Shown here in pieces: positions 1 to 10,400 of a stretch of DNA of 64,000 nt. The notes under the pieces were generated by a model. The model was not told the DNA's origin and did not search any database. It saw only the letters and a list, made by a program, of their open reading frames with translations. Source of the stretch: CAZIUL01 sp964542475 (GTDB taxonomy: Bacteria; Planctomycetota; B15-G4; CAYZWU01). The DNA lies in contig CAZIUL010000016.1 in assembly GCA_964542475.1 (NCBI GenBank), forward strand, positions 1 through 64,000, given 5' to 3'. The first letter of the stretch is position 1. Each line of letters starts with the position of its first letter. The position numbers were made by a program, and so were the translations under genes.

Positions 1-2426
1 AGCCCGGTCCGGTCGTGCCGATAGATTTCAACCGTGTGCGTCTGCCCCCCGCAGGAGAAGCTCTCTTTTTTCAGGTGGGTGAACCCGGAAACTACGGGAT
101 GTTTTGCGTAGGTCAGCGTTGCGGTTTCCCTGTCCTCAAAACCTCTCCAGTCGATCGCCTTGACCACGAAGCTGTTATCCCCCTCGTCGAGCTTTACCCT
201 GACGGAAAACGTTTTTTCCACATCAGTACCTGATAGCGGCACTTCTTTCCCGTTCACCGTAACCTTATTCACCATCCGGTTGTCGGAAACCCTTCCCCTC
301 AGTGTGAAGTATGGCTCATCCGTGGATGCGCGCCCCCTCGATAACGATTCCAGCACAAGGACCGGGGCCTCGTCATCCAGAAAAGGCAGCATCCGCCTTT
401 CCCAGATCTTCATGAAACCTTTCTTGTCGTCGGGTGCGATGCGGTCCGCCACAACGTACGCCTCAACTGCGCCTTGCATGTCCCCCTGCCTGTCACAGGT
501 TGACATGCGGCAGTACGATTCTATGAAAAGATCCCCGCGCACGGCAGAGAGGTTGCCGAATACACGCTCCATGTAGTAAGCTGTAAGTTTCGATTCTTCC
601 TTCATCAGCCCTGCATAAAGCGCTTCCGCTTTTACAAGATCCCCGTCATCCACCGCTTTTCCGGCTGCTTCGAAACTATCCCTGAGAGATGCAGGGATAT
701 CCTCCCGCTCGAACCTGGATTTCCAGTCGGAAAACGCGCCGTCGCCGGGAAACACGTTCAATGCTTTTTCCGCAAGATCCGCGCCTTCGCCATACCTGCG
801 GTTCGCCATGTAGATCCTGAAAGCCCTGGTAGTGATCTCGCGCACCCGGCTCTTGATCTCGGTGCATGTTTTTTCGTCGTTAACCATTGATTCGATCATC
901 ATCAGCTCTTCAGCCGCAAGAGCGATGTCATTTACTTTTTTCGACCGGGCGCGGGACAGGGCCTCTTCGAAGATCGTGCGGCATGTGCGGTCCATCTTCA
1001 TCTCGGACTCTGCCAGGCGTGCGCTGCCGGATACCATGATCGGGTTCAAGCTGTAAACAGGCACGCGGTTCTGATTGGCCAGGTTGATGTACCACGGCTT
1101 GAGTGAGCCAAGATAAAGGTTTTCCTGGTGTGGGCTGCCAAGGCCCCTTGCCAGGATACCCTCGATTTCGGCGTCGGGCGGGGTCAGAAGCTTGAACCTG
1201 CCGTCAGCCCCTACTTTTGCGGCCCTCTGGTGAAGCCCGTCCCTGAAAGATATGCTTTCCCCGAGAAGGTGAACGTTCACGCCTTTTGGTATGGCACCGC
1301 CTCCTTCGCGACTGACAGTTCCCTCCAGCACGTTGTACGCCGGAAGAAGCGGCACCTCGTACACCCGGCCTGAGCGCCTGAGTTGAAGCTTGACCATCGC
1401 GCGCGAGTTCAAATAACCCTGTTTGCGGATGATCAGCGGGTAATCCCCGGGTTTGAGCCCTGATATCAGGCACGGGGTAATCCCGAGCTCTTTTCCATCG
1501 TGGAAAACGCTCGCGTCTTTTACCTCCATTGCAGGCAGAAGCTCGTCGTGCGCGCGGATGAAAAACGAAAGCCCCTGGTTGTCCAGGAGAAGGATCGACT
1601 CCCTTTTTTCAGGATAACGCTCGGGCAGGGACATGCCTTTATCCGAGAGGGTCTTTCGCGTGAGCTCGTAGATCTCCCTGAGGTGTATCCGCTCGTTCTT
1701 TCCGAGCTCGCTCAACGCTTTTGCGAACGATTTTGTGAACGCGGAAGATGACGCCATCTCACCCGGTGATGTGGCAAAGATCAGCTCGTCGCCCATCTCC
1801 ATGTTCCGGGGCCTTGTGTGCGGGCCTTTCTCTTCCGTGGCGCACGAGTCCATGACCAGGCAGACCTTGATGGCCGCGCCTTTTGATGCGGCTTTCGATT
1901 TCAGCGCCCCGATCCACTCGGAAAGCATGGTCGAGGTCAGAAGCGGGTCATACCCCCCGCCCTTGACATCGGTGTAGTGGGTGAACCAGCAGCGCTGGCG
2001 GTCCTGAACAACGCCGTGGCCGGAAAGGTAGATCAGGAGAAGGTTGTCGCCTTTTTGAACGCGGGAGGGAAGGTCTGTGGTGAGGTACCCCTTGATGTTC
2101 GATATGGTGGCCAGGCTGTCCTTGAGAACCTTGAACGTTTTGAAACCGGCCGTGTTTTCCAGCACATCCTTCATGGTATCTATGTCGTTGTCAACGCATG
2201 GAATGTCCCAGGCCATGTCAAGCGCGGTGCTTGATGCGTGGCGACCCACACCGATTAAAAGCGCCTCCTTGATAGTGCCGCGGTTTAAACCGTCTTCATG
2301 GGCCCAGCTCCCGTCACCGGGCAAGGGGTAACTTTTTGAAGGGTCCTCTGGAAAATTCTGTTCCTGGGACAAACCGAACGAGGCGAGGATTAAAAGAAGC
2401 GAAAGACAAAAGAAAAAACGTCTCAT
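1..2426 (-). CDS. Secreted caspase-fold (C14) peptidase with PEGA domain, C-terminus cut by window edge
   Basis: The frame opens at ATG 2424-2426, seven bases after AGGAG, and stays open to the left edge (808 residues visible), so the C-terminus is missing. A hydrophobic signal segment spans about residues 4-20. The caspase domain (about 45-245) has the opening strand ALLIGVGRH, catalytic His137 in LSGHG (bases 2016-2018) and catalytic Cys195 in MDSC (bases 1842-1844), so the dyad is intact. A PEGA-like beta-sandwich follows at about 295-345, then a beta-rich linker, a helical repeat-like region (about 475-640) and an Ig-like segment (about 685-775). In the family such proteins cleave after basic residues; the substrate here is unknown. 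It lies 18 bp downstream of a lipoprotein gene on the same strand and is probably co-transcribed. Confidence 0.85.
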   Translation of the reverse strand, partial: MRRFFFCLSLLLILASFGLSQEQNFPEDPSKSYPLPGDGSWAHEDGLNRGTIKEALLIGVGRHASSTALDMAWDIPCVDNDIDTMKDVLENTAGFKTFKVLKDSLATISNIKGYLTTDLPSRVQKGDNLLLIYLSGHGVVQDRQRCWFTHYTDVKGGGYDPLLTSTMLSEWIGALKSKAASKGAAIKVCLVMDSCATEEKGPHTRPRNMEMGDELIFATSPGEMASSSAFTKSFAKALSELGKNERIHLREIYELTRKTLSDKGMSLPERYPEKRESILLLDNQGLSFFIRAHDELLPAMEVKDASVFHDGKELGITPCLISGLKPGDYPLIIRKQGYLNSRAMVKLQLRRSGRVYEVPLLPAYNVLEGTVSREGGGAIPKGVNVHLLGESISFRDGLHQRAAKVGADGRFKLLTPPDAEIEGILARGLGSPHQENLYLGSLKPWYINLANQNRVPVYSLNPIMVSGSARLAESEMKMDRTCRTIFEEALSRARSKKVNDIALAAEELMMIESMVNDEKTCTEIKSRVREITTRAFRIYMANRRYGEGADLAEKALNVFPGDGAFSDWKSRFEREDIPASLRDSFEAAGKAVDDGDLVKAEALYAGLMKEESKLTAYYMERVFGNLSAVRGDLFIESYCRMSTCDRQGDMQGAVEAYVVADRIAPDDKKGFMKIWERRMLPFLDDEAPVLVLESLSRGRASTDEPYFTLRGRVSDNRMVNKVTVNGKEVPLSGTDVEKTFSVRVKLDEGDNSFVVKAIDWRGFEDRETATLTYAKHPVVSGFTHLKKESFSCGGQTHTVEIYRHDRTG

Positions 2427-2444
2427 CGGTCAACTCCTTTTCCT

Positions 2445-3827
2445 TCAAGGGGTTTGGCTAAAACTTCGGGATATGAACAGAAGCTCTTCATGCTTTTCAG
2501 CCTTATTTTTCAGCAATGAGATAAACTCATACAGACGGTTGGTTTCCGCGCGGTCTTTCGCTGTTTCTACTTTCTTTTTCGATATGCCCTTGCCATCGTA
2601 GCCGGTCGTGTCCAGCATGGAAAAGTCGACAGCCTCCGGGCTTTTCGATGCAACGAACAGAAGCGTGACCTTTCCTGAACAGGTGCCGAGGGAAAACTGT
2701 ATTGACGAAGGAAAAGAAGGCACCTCGTCCGGCCCTGGCGCGCTTTCGTTGGCCTGGGCAAGGCCGTCCTCGTCGATCCAGAAAAACGAGTAGAATGTTT
2801 CGCGCCCTTCAGGGCAGGCGAAGCGTGCGATTACAGGCTCGGCAAACTCCCCGTAATCCGATCTTCGAAATCCGGTGCGGTTGAGGGTCACGGAAAAGAG
2901 CGACTCGTTTCTACGGTCTGATTCGAGCTTTATCAGCTCGGCCATGGCCTCGTCCCAGTGCGGGGTCAGTGTAAAGATCTCTTCGTCGAGGTTTATCCGG
3001 GTTGAGGGAGGGTATGGTGACCTGGTGCCAATTTCCCGGTACAGCTCATCCATATCAAGGGTCGGGCCTTTGTTCACCCTTTTGAGCTCCTTGAAGGCAT
3101 GGAGCGCATCACCCCGGCGCCCCAAGGATTCGAAAGCCTTTGCCTTTACATAAAGCGCGTGGCAATCCCGGATGTTGATGGAGAGCACGCATTCGATGAA
3201 GTTGAGCCGTTTTTGCGCTGATTCAGCGCGTATCGCTGCCTCCCGAAGCCCGCGCGCGAGGGAGCGCAAGGGGTCTAGGTTTTCTTCAGGGATTTTGAGA
3301 AGAGCATGCCCGTCAAAGGTGTTGTCGTTGTACATCTCCCACCAGTCGCCCGCCTTTTCAGAACGCTCAAGCAGCTTGTTCACGGTTGTCTCTGTAAGGG
3401 AATCGATCACCTCTGAGTACTCGTGTTTTTTGTCCTTGATCCTTTCCCTGACCGTGTCCGTGAACTCGCTTTTTACATGGATGCCCATGTATGCTGCTGC
3501 CTCATACCTGGCATCCGCCAGGGCCGCCTCCATGGCTTCATCAATGCTTTTGCATCCGCTCCGGTCCCCTTGGAAGAAACGGAAACCAGGATCAGCAGGG
3601 TCCTTGAAGGAGCCGGTTTTTTCGAGCCAGGAAGGTTTCAGCCCGGGTTTTACATTGATGATCTTTCTGTCAGGAACAGGCGGTGGTATATATTCGCCGG
3701 GTTTTTTAGCGGTGTCATGCTTGTTGCTCCCGCTTTTTGGCGCGACACAGCCAACGGATAGGATGAGGAGTAAAATGCAGATAAAAGAGCAAACCCTGAA
3801 GAAGCCGGATAGATTCACAACGACCAT
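2445..3827 (-). CDS. LPP20-like lipoprotein
   Basis: This 460-residue protein has a hydrophobic leader ending in the lipobox LSVGC (Cys27), so it should be lipid-anchored. A region at about residues 60-185 starts with a PSW motif and an FFQG segment, then an alanine-rich helix of the DARYEAAAYMG type and a DWW motif. This resembles the LPP20/FlgO-type lipoprotein fold. The rest has a short TPR-like helical stretch (about 205-255) and a beta-rich C-terminus. GGAG lies about eight bases before the ATG. It is the upstream gene of a pair with the caspase-like peptidase, which makes it a candidate regulator, anchor or substrate. The molecular role is unknown. Confidence 0.7.
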   Translation of the reverse strand: MVVVNLSGFFRVCSFICILLLILSVGCVAPKSGSNKHDTAKKPGEYIPPPVPDRKIINVKPGLKPSWLEKTGSFKDPADPGFRFFQGDRSGCKSIDEAMEAALADARYEAAAYMGIHVKSEFTDTVRERIKDKKHEYSEVIDSLTETTVNKLLERSEKAGDWWEMYNDNTFDGHALLKIPEENLDPLRSLARGLREAAIRAESAQKRLNFIECVLSINIRDCHALYVKAKAFESLGRRGDALHAFKELKRVNKGPTLDMDELYREIGTRSPYPPSTRINLDEEIFTLTPHWDEAMAELIKLESDRRNESLFSVTLNRTGFRRSDYGEFAEPVIARFACPEGRETFYSFFWIDEDGLAQANESAPGPDEVPSFPSSIQFSLGTCSGKVTLLFVASKSPEAVDFSMLDTTGYDGKGISKKKVETAKDRAETNRLYEFISLLKNKAEKHEELLFISRSFSQTP

Positions 3828-3894
3828 TGGAAAACTCCATTTTCATGCAGTAAAAGGAAAAAGGTTGGTTTTTAGTAAACGTTTTCCTAGCATG

Positions 3895-3924
3895 TATCTA
3901 ACGCTTTGAGAGCCGAAATGTCAA
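3895..3924 (-). promoter_or_regulatory. Candidate sigma-70 promoter for the lipoprotein-caspase pair
   Basis: On the minus strand a perfect TTGACA (3919-3924) is followed after 18 bp by TAGATA (3895-3900). Transcription would start near 3888, about 60 bases before the lipoprotein ATG. Confidence 0.5.
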
Positions 3925-4077
3925 TTTTATAACCTCTTTCGAGGAGTGGAAAAAGGAATCAGAAGCCATTTTCTTTCATTATCCGATGTTCCACGACAAC
4001 GATGGTGTAAGATATTCCGATCCCAACCTCGTTTTTTCCTGAAAGCGCCTGAACAGAGTTGAAGGGGTTCGCACAAA

Positions 4078-7000
4078 ATGCAGACTCATGACCTGAAACC
4101 GCGCCGGCTTTCTCTCGTGTGTCTGCCAATGGTCCTGTGGGCCGTGACATCGGCATCGCCTGTCGCGGCCGCGGACGGGAGAGACTCGGCTCTCGAGGAT
4201 CTGTATGTAAAAAAGGACACCTGGCAGGAAACGCTGCTCTGCTTCAGAACCGCCCTACACAAGAACGGGAAAGAGAAAAAGCCTGTGGTGCCTTTGCCCG
4301 CAATGGGCTCGGACGGTTTCACCGTGGCAGCCTGGATCCGGACCGAGGAGGGCGGCACCATCTTCGCCTGTTCGCCAGTGGAAGGCGGCTGGGTGTCACA
4401 GGGCAAGACCTTCTTCGTGAGAGGCGGCGTGACTTGCTTCGACATCGGCTGGGTGGGTGTGGTCACATCAAAGCGAGAGGTGGCTGACGGGGAGTGGCAC
4501 CACGTGGCTGTAACCGGCCGGGATCACGCGATCCGGATCTACATCGACGGCGATATGGAGGCGTCAGGCACGCTGCACTGTGAGCCTCGTGTTGCAGGGC
4601 ATCTCTTCAAGGTGGGTTTCACCAACCCCGACTTCCCCGGTCCGAGCGGATTCACCGGCCTGATCGACGAGGTCATGGTGTTTGCCTGCCGGCTCTCCGA
4701 CAAGGAGGTTGCCTCCTGCTTCCAAAGCCGCGCGCATGGAGGGGACAGAGCCCTTGCAGCGTACTGGCCTTTTGATGGGGATGCATCGGATGCGTCAGGC
4801 AACGGAAACCGGGCGATGAGCCTCGTGCATGCGAGTTTCACGCGCGGCAGGAAGGGAGGGGCCCTTCGGCTTGATGGTTCCGGTTACGCGCTTTTTCCGC
4901 CCGGGGACGGGTCCGGGATCGAAGAGGCGCTTTGGGAACAACTCCGCCGCGACTTTCCTGATTTCCGCTCGATCGAGGAGATGGAGTGGGAACGGGAGGA
5001 CGGGATCTGGATCCGCTCCTGGAGACCCGGGGACTGGGCAGAGCTTGCCTCGCGATATTCGGAAGCATCGTTTCGTTCGGGCAGGCTGGCTGAAGAGGCG
5101 GAGATTGCGGCGCAGCGGGTCATCGACCGGGCCGGTGTGGCCGGGATCCGCGATATCTACTACCGCACGCGAAGGTTCGGCTCTGCAATGGAAAGGATAG
5201 GCGAGCTGAAACCCGAAAGCCTGCGAAAAGCCATAAAGCAGCTAATGTGCGATCACGGCAGCGGCTACCCGCGCGCAGGTTTATTTCTGGCACGCCTCGA
5301 CGAAATAGAAGACCGGGTTTTACAATGGGAGACAGGGGATGCACTGCTGGAAGAGGTCGAAGGCGTTGAGAATGGGCTTCGTCGCCTTCGCACGGAAGCC
5401 CTGCTGGACCACAATCCCCTGATGAATTTTTCCAGGATCATCTTTGTCAAGCGCCACACCTACCAGTCGAGCCACTACTACACCGATTACATCGACGGCC
5501 CGCGCCATTACGGGGGGAACATCTGCATCCTGGATCTTGCGAGCGGGGAGGTGACGGATGTCGTTCCAGAACTGGAAGGGGGGATTTTCGGCCGCTTTGA
5601 CATTTCCTGGGATTGCGAGCGGATCGTGTTCGACTACAAGGCCGCGCCAAGGGAAGGGTTCCGCATCTATGAAACCCGCGTGGACGGCACGGGCCTGCGG
5701 CGGCTCACTTTTCCGCCTCCCGACGAAGAGGCGCGCATAAAGAAATACGACAACTCGGACCGCGGCGGAACCGGGAAGATCTACTTTCACCAGACCGATG
5801 ACATGCACCCCTGCTACCTTCCCGACGGGGGGATCTGCTTCGTGTCCACGCGGTGCGAGCGTGGAATCCTCTGCGACGGGCCGGACATCCTGACCACGAC
5901 CACGCTCTACAGGATGGACAAGGACGGGGGAAACATGAGGCTCCTTTCGATGAGCCCGGTTAGCGAGGAGGTCCCGAGCGTGATGAACGACGGGCGGATA
6001 CTCTACACCAGGTGGGAATACGTGGACAAGGGCGGCTCCGCGGTCAAGTGCCTTTGGGCGATGCGGCCGGATGGGACCGGGTCAGTGGAAATTTTCGGCA
6101 ACGATCACGCGTTTCCCAGCTTCTACAACGGCCGCGCAGTACCCGGGCACAACAACCTGTTCGTGTGCATCGGCGGGCCGCACATGCCGCTCGGCGTTGG
6201 AACCGTGCTCCGCCTGGACATCAACCGTCCGATCCGGACACGCGAGCCCATGACGTACATCACCCCGGGCATCGATATCCAGACCGAGTGGGGCTATCGC
6301 CACATGGTGGACGGCGAGTGGAAGGAGGTGCAGGAAGGGCCGCTGTTCGACGATCCATATCCCCTGTCGGAGCGTTTTTTCCTTGTTGCGTACAACGCTG
6401 ATAGCCATGTGCACGACACGGTTGCGTACGACATCTGCCTGCTCGACGAGTTCGGCAACCGCACGCTGATCCATGACGATCCGGAGATCTCCTGCTGGCA
6501 GCCGATGCCGCTCCGACCTCGCCCGAAACCCCCGGTCATTCCGGCACTGGCAGGGAATGCTTCTCAAGAAAAGCCGCCTTCTTCACAAGCGGCAACCGTG
6601 TTTTTGAGCGATGTCTACGAGGGCCTGGAAGGAGTGGCGCGGGGTGAGATCAAGTACCTCCGGATCATGGAGACCGTTGCCCGTCCCTGGTCGGCGCGGC
6701 GTTTCTGGGACGGGGACGAGCACGGCCAGCAGCACTCCGTGGTCAGCCTCTGGACGCACACCCATGTGAAGGTGCTTCACGGGGTCGTGCCGGTGGATGA
6801 GGACGGCTCCGCTCATTTCACGGTGCCTGCGGACAGGAACATATTTTTCCAGGCGCTGGACGCGGAGTTCATGGAGGTCCAGAGGATGCGCACCTTTGTG
6901 GATTTCATGCCCGGGGAGAGTCGCTCCTGCATCGGATGCCACGAGCTCAGGAACCGGGCCCCGAAGAACAGGTCGGCAACCGCCCTGTTAAGGTGTGCGG

Positions 7001-7473
7001 ACGAGCCCGCCCCACAGCCGGGGGATGATGGACCGAGGGCTGTCCACTATTCCACGGATGTTCAACCGATCCTGGACAGGCACTGCGTGCGATGCCACGG
7101 GGGCAGCGAGCCCGAGGCGGGCATGGACCTGTCAGAAGAGATGACCTCCCTTTTCTGCAGGTCGTACGAAAATATCGTCAACCGGAACCTGGTCAAGGCT
7201 GTGAGCGAGATCCGCTACAAGATGGGCAACGTGGATGAAACAGCTCCATACACGTGGGGGTCACACGCGAGCGGGCTTGTATCAAAGATACGGAATGGGC
7301 ACAGCAAGGTGAATCTCTCGCGCGAAGAGTTTATCAGGCTGGTCACATGGGTGGATGCCAACGCGCCGTACTACGGCTCCTACTTCGGCAGGAAGAACCT
7401 GATTTACAAGGATCACCCCGACTTCCGCCCGATCCCGACCTTCGAATCCGCGAGCGGTTTTGCGCCGCGGTGA
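4078..7473 (+). CDS. Secreted LamG / hydrazine-synthase-alpha-like dihaem cytochrome c protein
   Basis: This is a 1131-residue exported protein with a signal peptide (about 1-32). A LamG/concanavalin-like jelly roll (about 60-215) is followed by a helical linker. A TolB/PD40-type beta-propeller resembling the middle domain of hydrazine synthase alpha subunit lies at about 450-760. The C-terminal region has the conserved GEIKYLRIME and DEDGSAHFTVPADR motifs of that family and two c-type haem sites, CIGCH (951-955) and CVRCH (1003-1007). Proteins of this build are common in non-anammox Planctomycetota and relatives, so hydrazine synthesis should not be inferred. LamG suggests binding to glycan or another surface polymer, and the haems suggest electron transfer in the periplasm. 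An AAGGGG site precedes the ATG. Confidence 0.75.
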   Translation: MQTHDLKPRRLSLVCLPMVLWAVTSASPVAAADGRDSALEDLYVKKDTWQETLLCFRTALHKNGKEKKPVVPLPAMGSDGFTVAAWIRTEEGGTIFACSPVEGGWVSQGKTFFVRGGVTCFDIGWVGVVTSKREVADGEWHHVAVTGRDHAIRIYIDGDMEASGTLHCEPRVAGHLFKVGFTNPDFPGPSGFTGLIDEVMVFACRLSDKEVASCFQSRAHGGDRALAAYWPFDGDASDASGNGNRAMSLVHASFTRGRKGGALRLDGSGYALFPPGDGSGIEEALWEQLRRDFPDFRSIEEMEWEREDGIWIRSWRPGDWAELASRYSEASFRSGRLAEEAEIAAQRVIDRAGVAGIRDIYYRTRRFGSAMERIGELKPESLRKAIKQLMCDHGSGYPRAGLFLARLDEIEDRVLQWETGDALLEEVEGVENGLRRLRTEALLDHNPLMNFSRIIFVKRHTYQSSHYYTDYIDGPRHYGGNICILDLASGEVTDVVPELEGGIFGRFDISWDCERIVFDYKAAPREGFRIYETRVDGTGLRRLTFPPPDEEARIKKYDNSDRGGTGKIYFHQTDDMHPCYLPDGGICFVSTRCERGILCDGPDILTTTTLYRMDKDGGNMRLLSMSPVSEEVPSVMNDGRILYTRWEYVDKGGSAVKCLWAMRPDGTGSVEIFGNDHAFPSFYNGRAVPGHNNLFVCIGGPHMPLGVGTVLRLDINRPIRTREPMTYITPGIDIQTEWGYRHMVDGEWKEVQEGPLFDDPYPLSERFFLVAYNADSHVHDTVAYDICLLDEFGNRTLIHDDPEISCWQPMPLRPRPKPPVIPALAGNASQEKPPSSQAATVFLSDVYEGLEGVARGEIKYLRIMETVARPWSARRFWDGDEHGQQHSVVSLWTHTHVKVLHGVVPVDEDGSAHFTVPADRNIFFQALDAEFMEVQRMRTFVDFMPGESRSCIGCHELRNRAPKNRSATALLRCADEPAPQPGDDGPRAVHYSTDVQPILDRHCVRCHGGSEPEAGMDLSEEMTSLFCRSYENIVNRNLVKAVSEIRYKMGNVDETAPYTWGSHASGLVSKIRNGHSKVNLSREEFIRLVTWVDANAPYYGSYFGRKNLIYKDHPDFRPIPTFESASGFAPR

Positions 7474-7490
7474 GAAAAAGGGGACAGGAA

Positions 7491-10400
7491 TCAGAACTTG
7501 AAGTAGGTTTTCAGCACCTTCGCTCCGCTAGGGAGTCCTGTTATCGTTTTCACAACCTGGCTGGACGCGGGATCCACCACGTCGATCACAGGGGTATATT
7601 GGTACGAGACATACAACCGGTCAGGAAGCAGGGTCTGGTTGATCGCGCCGCCTACAATACGTATCGGGTGCTTGTTGTTGCTGGGCAGGTTGACAGCCGG
7701 ATTCTCGCCCAGATCGCCGAGGCTCGTCACGTAAAAGGAGCTGAGCCAGTTCTGGTAGAGCCAGCACTCGCGGTTGTAGTCGAGAAGGGCAACGTCCGTT
7801 GCGCTTGTTCCTGAAAGCGGATTGGCTGGACCGCCCCACTGACTAGTTATCAAAAAACTGCGTATACCGAAGCCAGGAAATGCGTGTCCCGATCTGATAT
7901 TTTTCATGTAAAAATTATCTATGAAATGAGGCCCGTGAGGGCCCTGCTGGGCGTAGAACTGGATCCGGCTGACAACCGCATGGCTGCCGGATCTGTGCGC
8001 AACATAGCACCCGCCGGCCAGCAGCTGCTGGTGATTATGTAGCGGATCGTAACATATCCCGCGGGGATCTTGAATGAGTAGGAACTGCTGTCCGTTTGGC
8101 CCGGTTTGTGGTACAGAATCGAGGATGTCATCGTAGCCGATCCCGCCGAAGCCGTCGGGGCCGGACTCGAAGACCAGCACATTGTTCCCCCCGTAGTTCG
8201 AGATGTATGCATGATAGACCCCGGTGGAGAAACCGAGCCCTGTGAACTGCCTGGGCGCGGCAACAAGATCCCACGGCTTGTTCACGAGCGAGGACACGGT
8301 TTTACGGACGGTGTTGGTTGCGGGGTTGATGATCGATATCGTGTTCGATCCGTAGTTGCACACCAGCACATCTTCCATGTCAGGCTGGCAGCAGATCCCC
8401 TTGGGCTGCGTGCCCACCTGGATGTTCGTGATCGGGTTGAGGAAACCGTCCGATTTGGGATTCACGTTGAACACCGTGACATACCCGCTGCCGGAGTTGG
8501 ACACGTACAGCTTTTTGAGGTCGCAGCTTACTGCCACGCTGTCCGGGGAACTAAGCCCTGTGAGCGAGGTGATCAGCTCCATGGTGTTTGAGTTGAGGAC
8601 CCTGACCTGGTTGTTGGACTTGTCAGCGACAAAAAGAAAGTTGCCTATCTGCTGGCGGCTGCCATAGTACCATCCAATGCCGATCGTGGAGCTTTCCGCA
8701 ACCGGGCCAAGGTTCATGTAGTCAGGGATGCTAGGGCCAGATGATCCGGGCCATTGAGAGCGGTTGGGCGGGAACGATTCGTCGCACGGGGAGCCGGCGA
8801 GTTCAGCAGGCATGAGGTGGATGAAACCGGTGTTAGGCGCGTAACCCACACCAAGCCCTGGAAGATCGACAGTAAACACCTCCTTGCCCGTGATAACGAA
8901 TGCGCCTTCATCAGACAGCCCGAACTCGTCGAGTGTCACATGCGTCGGCCGCATTCCTATTGGAATCGAGAGCGGCGGAGGGTTGGGGGTCGGTGGCGTT
9001 GAGATCAGGTTGTTGGCCCAGATGCCTGTTGCAGCTATGTTGATCGCGGAGAGGTGAAAGGATTTGTGCGCCCACCCGTTTCCAGCATCGAAGAAGACCG
9101 TGTCCAGAAACTCGCCCACTTCAACATCACTTATGTTACAGAATAAATCATCCGGATCAGGAAACAGCATTGGATTTCCATTGGAGTCTCTCACCACTTC
9201 ATCGATTCCTGTAGAACCCTCGTTCACGCCGGGCATTGGTGTGGTGCTGCCAAGCCCCACGTATGGGGGACCTCCGGTTGCCTTGGCCCCGTAAGAGTAG
9301 TTGTTCCCAATGCCCATGCCGCTGTTTCCGAAACGGTTGTAGAACCTCTCGGAGGTCACCAGCGCTGCCATTGAAAAGTCCGGGTCGTTCGTTGTGAACC
9401 CGTTGCCGTCGAGGTCAACGACACCAAGGCCGTTGGGACCCATTGCGTAGTAAAGAGCCATGGGAGATACGGGCGCGTTTACATGGCGGCCTCCCGAGTT
9501 GATGGTAAAGGTGACGCCATCGCTGAGGTTCATGGTCGCCTTGAAAAAACCGCAGGCACCCATGTTCACCGGCTGGCCGGCGTTTAAATCCGGTTTTCCG
9601 GTCATCTCGTTCTCGTCGTGCATATATATTTGAACGGTAAGCCGCATTCTCGTGATCTCTGTCACCGATGGATCCTGGAAAGGGGGGTATCCCAAATCGC
9701 TTGACCCAGGAAGATCGATGGTCGGATTCAGCACATAGGCGGTCAGGTTGTTCTGATGCAGCGGATGGCAGCGGAATGGAATGACCGCTTCGGTGTTGCC
9801 GGGAGTGCCGTCGGGAAAGATGAGTTTCGTGATGAGAGCCACGTTCGGGGCGACCGGATCGAAATAGGTGCCGTTGTCATCGCACGGGTTCTGTCCCGGC
9901 GGAGGCGGGTTCCATGCAAGGGAGGAGGGCAAAGGTGCCGTGTTCCCGTTGAACGGCGGTCCGCCGAAAACGATGGACTGACCCACGGTTTCGGGAATTA
10001 CAGGCTTGTTGAAGCGGATGATGAAGTCCGTGTCACGGTGCGTGAGGATGAAGTTTCCGTCAGGATCGATCACCGGATTACCCCAAGTATCCGTGACAGG
10101 GTTCGTTGGCGTGATACCTGTCATTTGCAGTTCATCCGGCTGCCCTCCCTCTTTCATCACGAGCCATTGCGAATCCAAAGCTATCAGGTAACCCACCTTA
10201 TTCTTGGCCTTTATCAAATGAATCCTGATCTCGCTTTTACCGGAAGACCAGGGATTAAACGGCATGTCGTCCGGCACAGAACCCGTCTGTCCCGCCTGGC
10301 CCTGGGCAATGAAAACGATCGAACTCGCATCCGGTCCCGGATCGAAGTTGACACCCTTGAGTTCCAGTTCGGCACCCTGGTAAGGGTTCACGGATCCGCC

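Noticed and set aside
4078..7473. Hydrazine synthase and anammox metabolism
   Set aside because: Only an alpha-like protein with an added LamG domain is present; beta/gamma subunits and hydrazine dehydrogenase are absent, and such homologues are common outside anammox bacteria.
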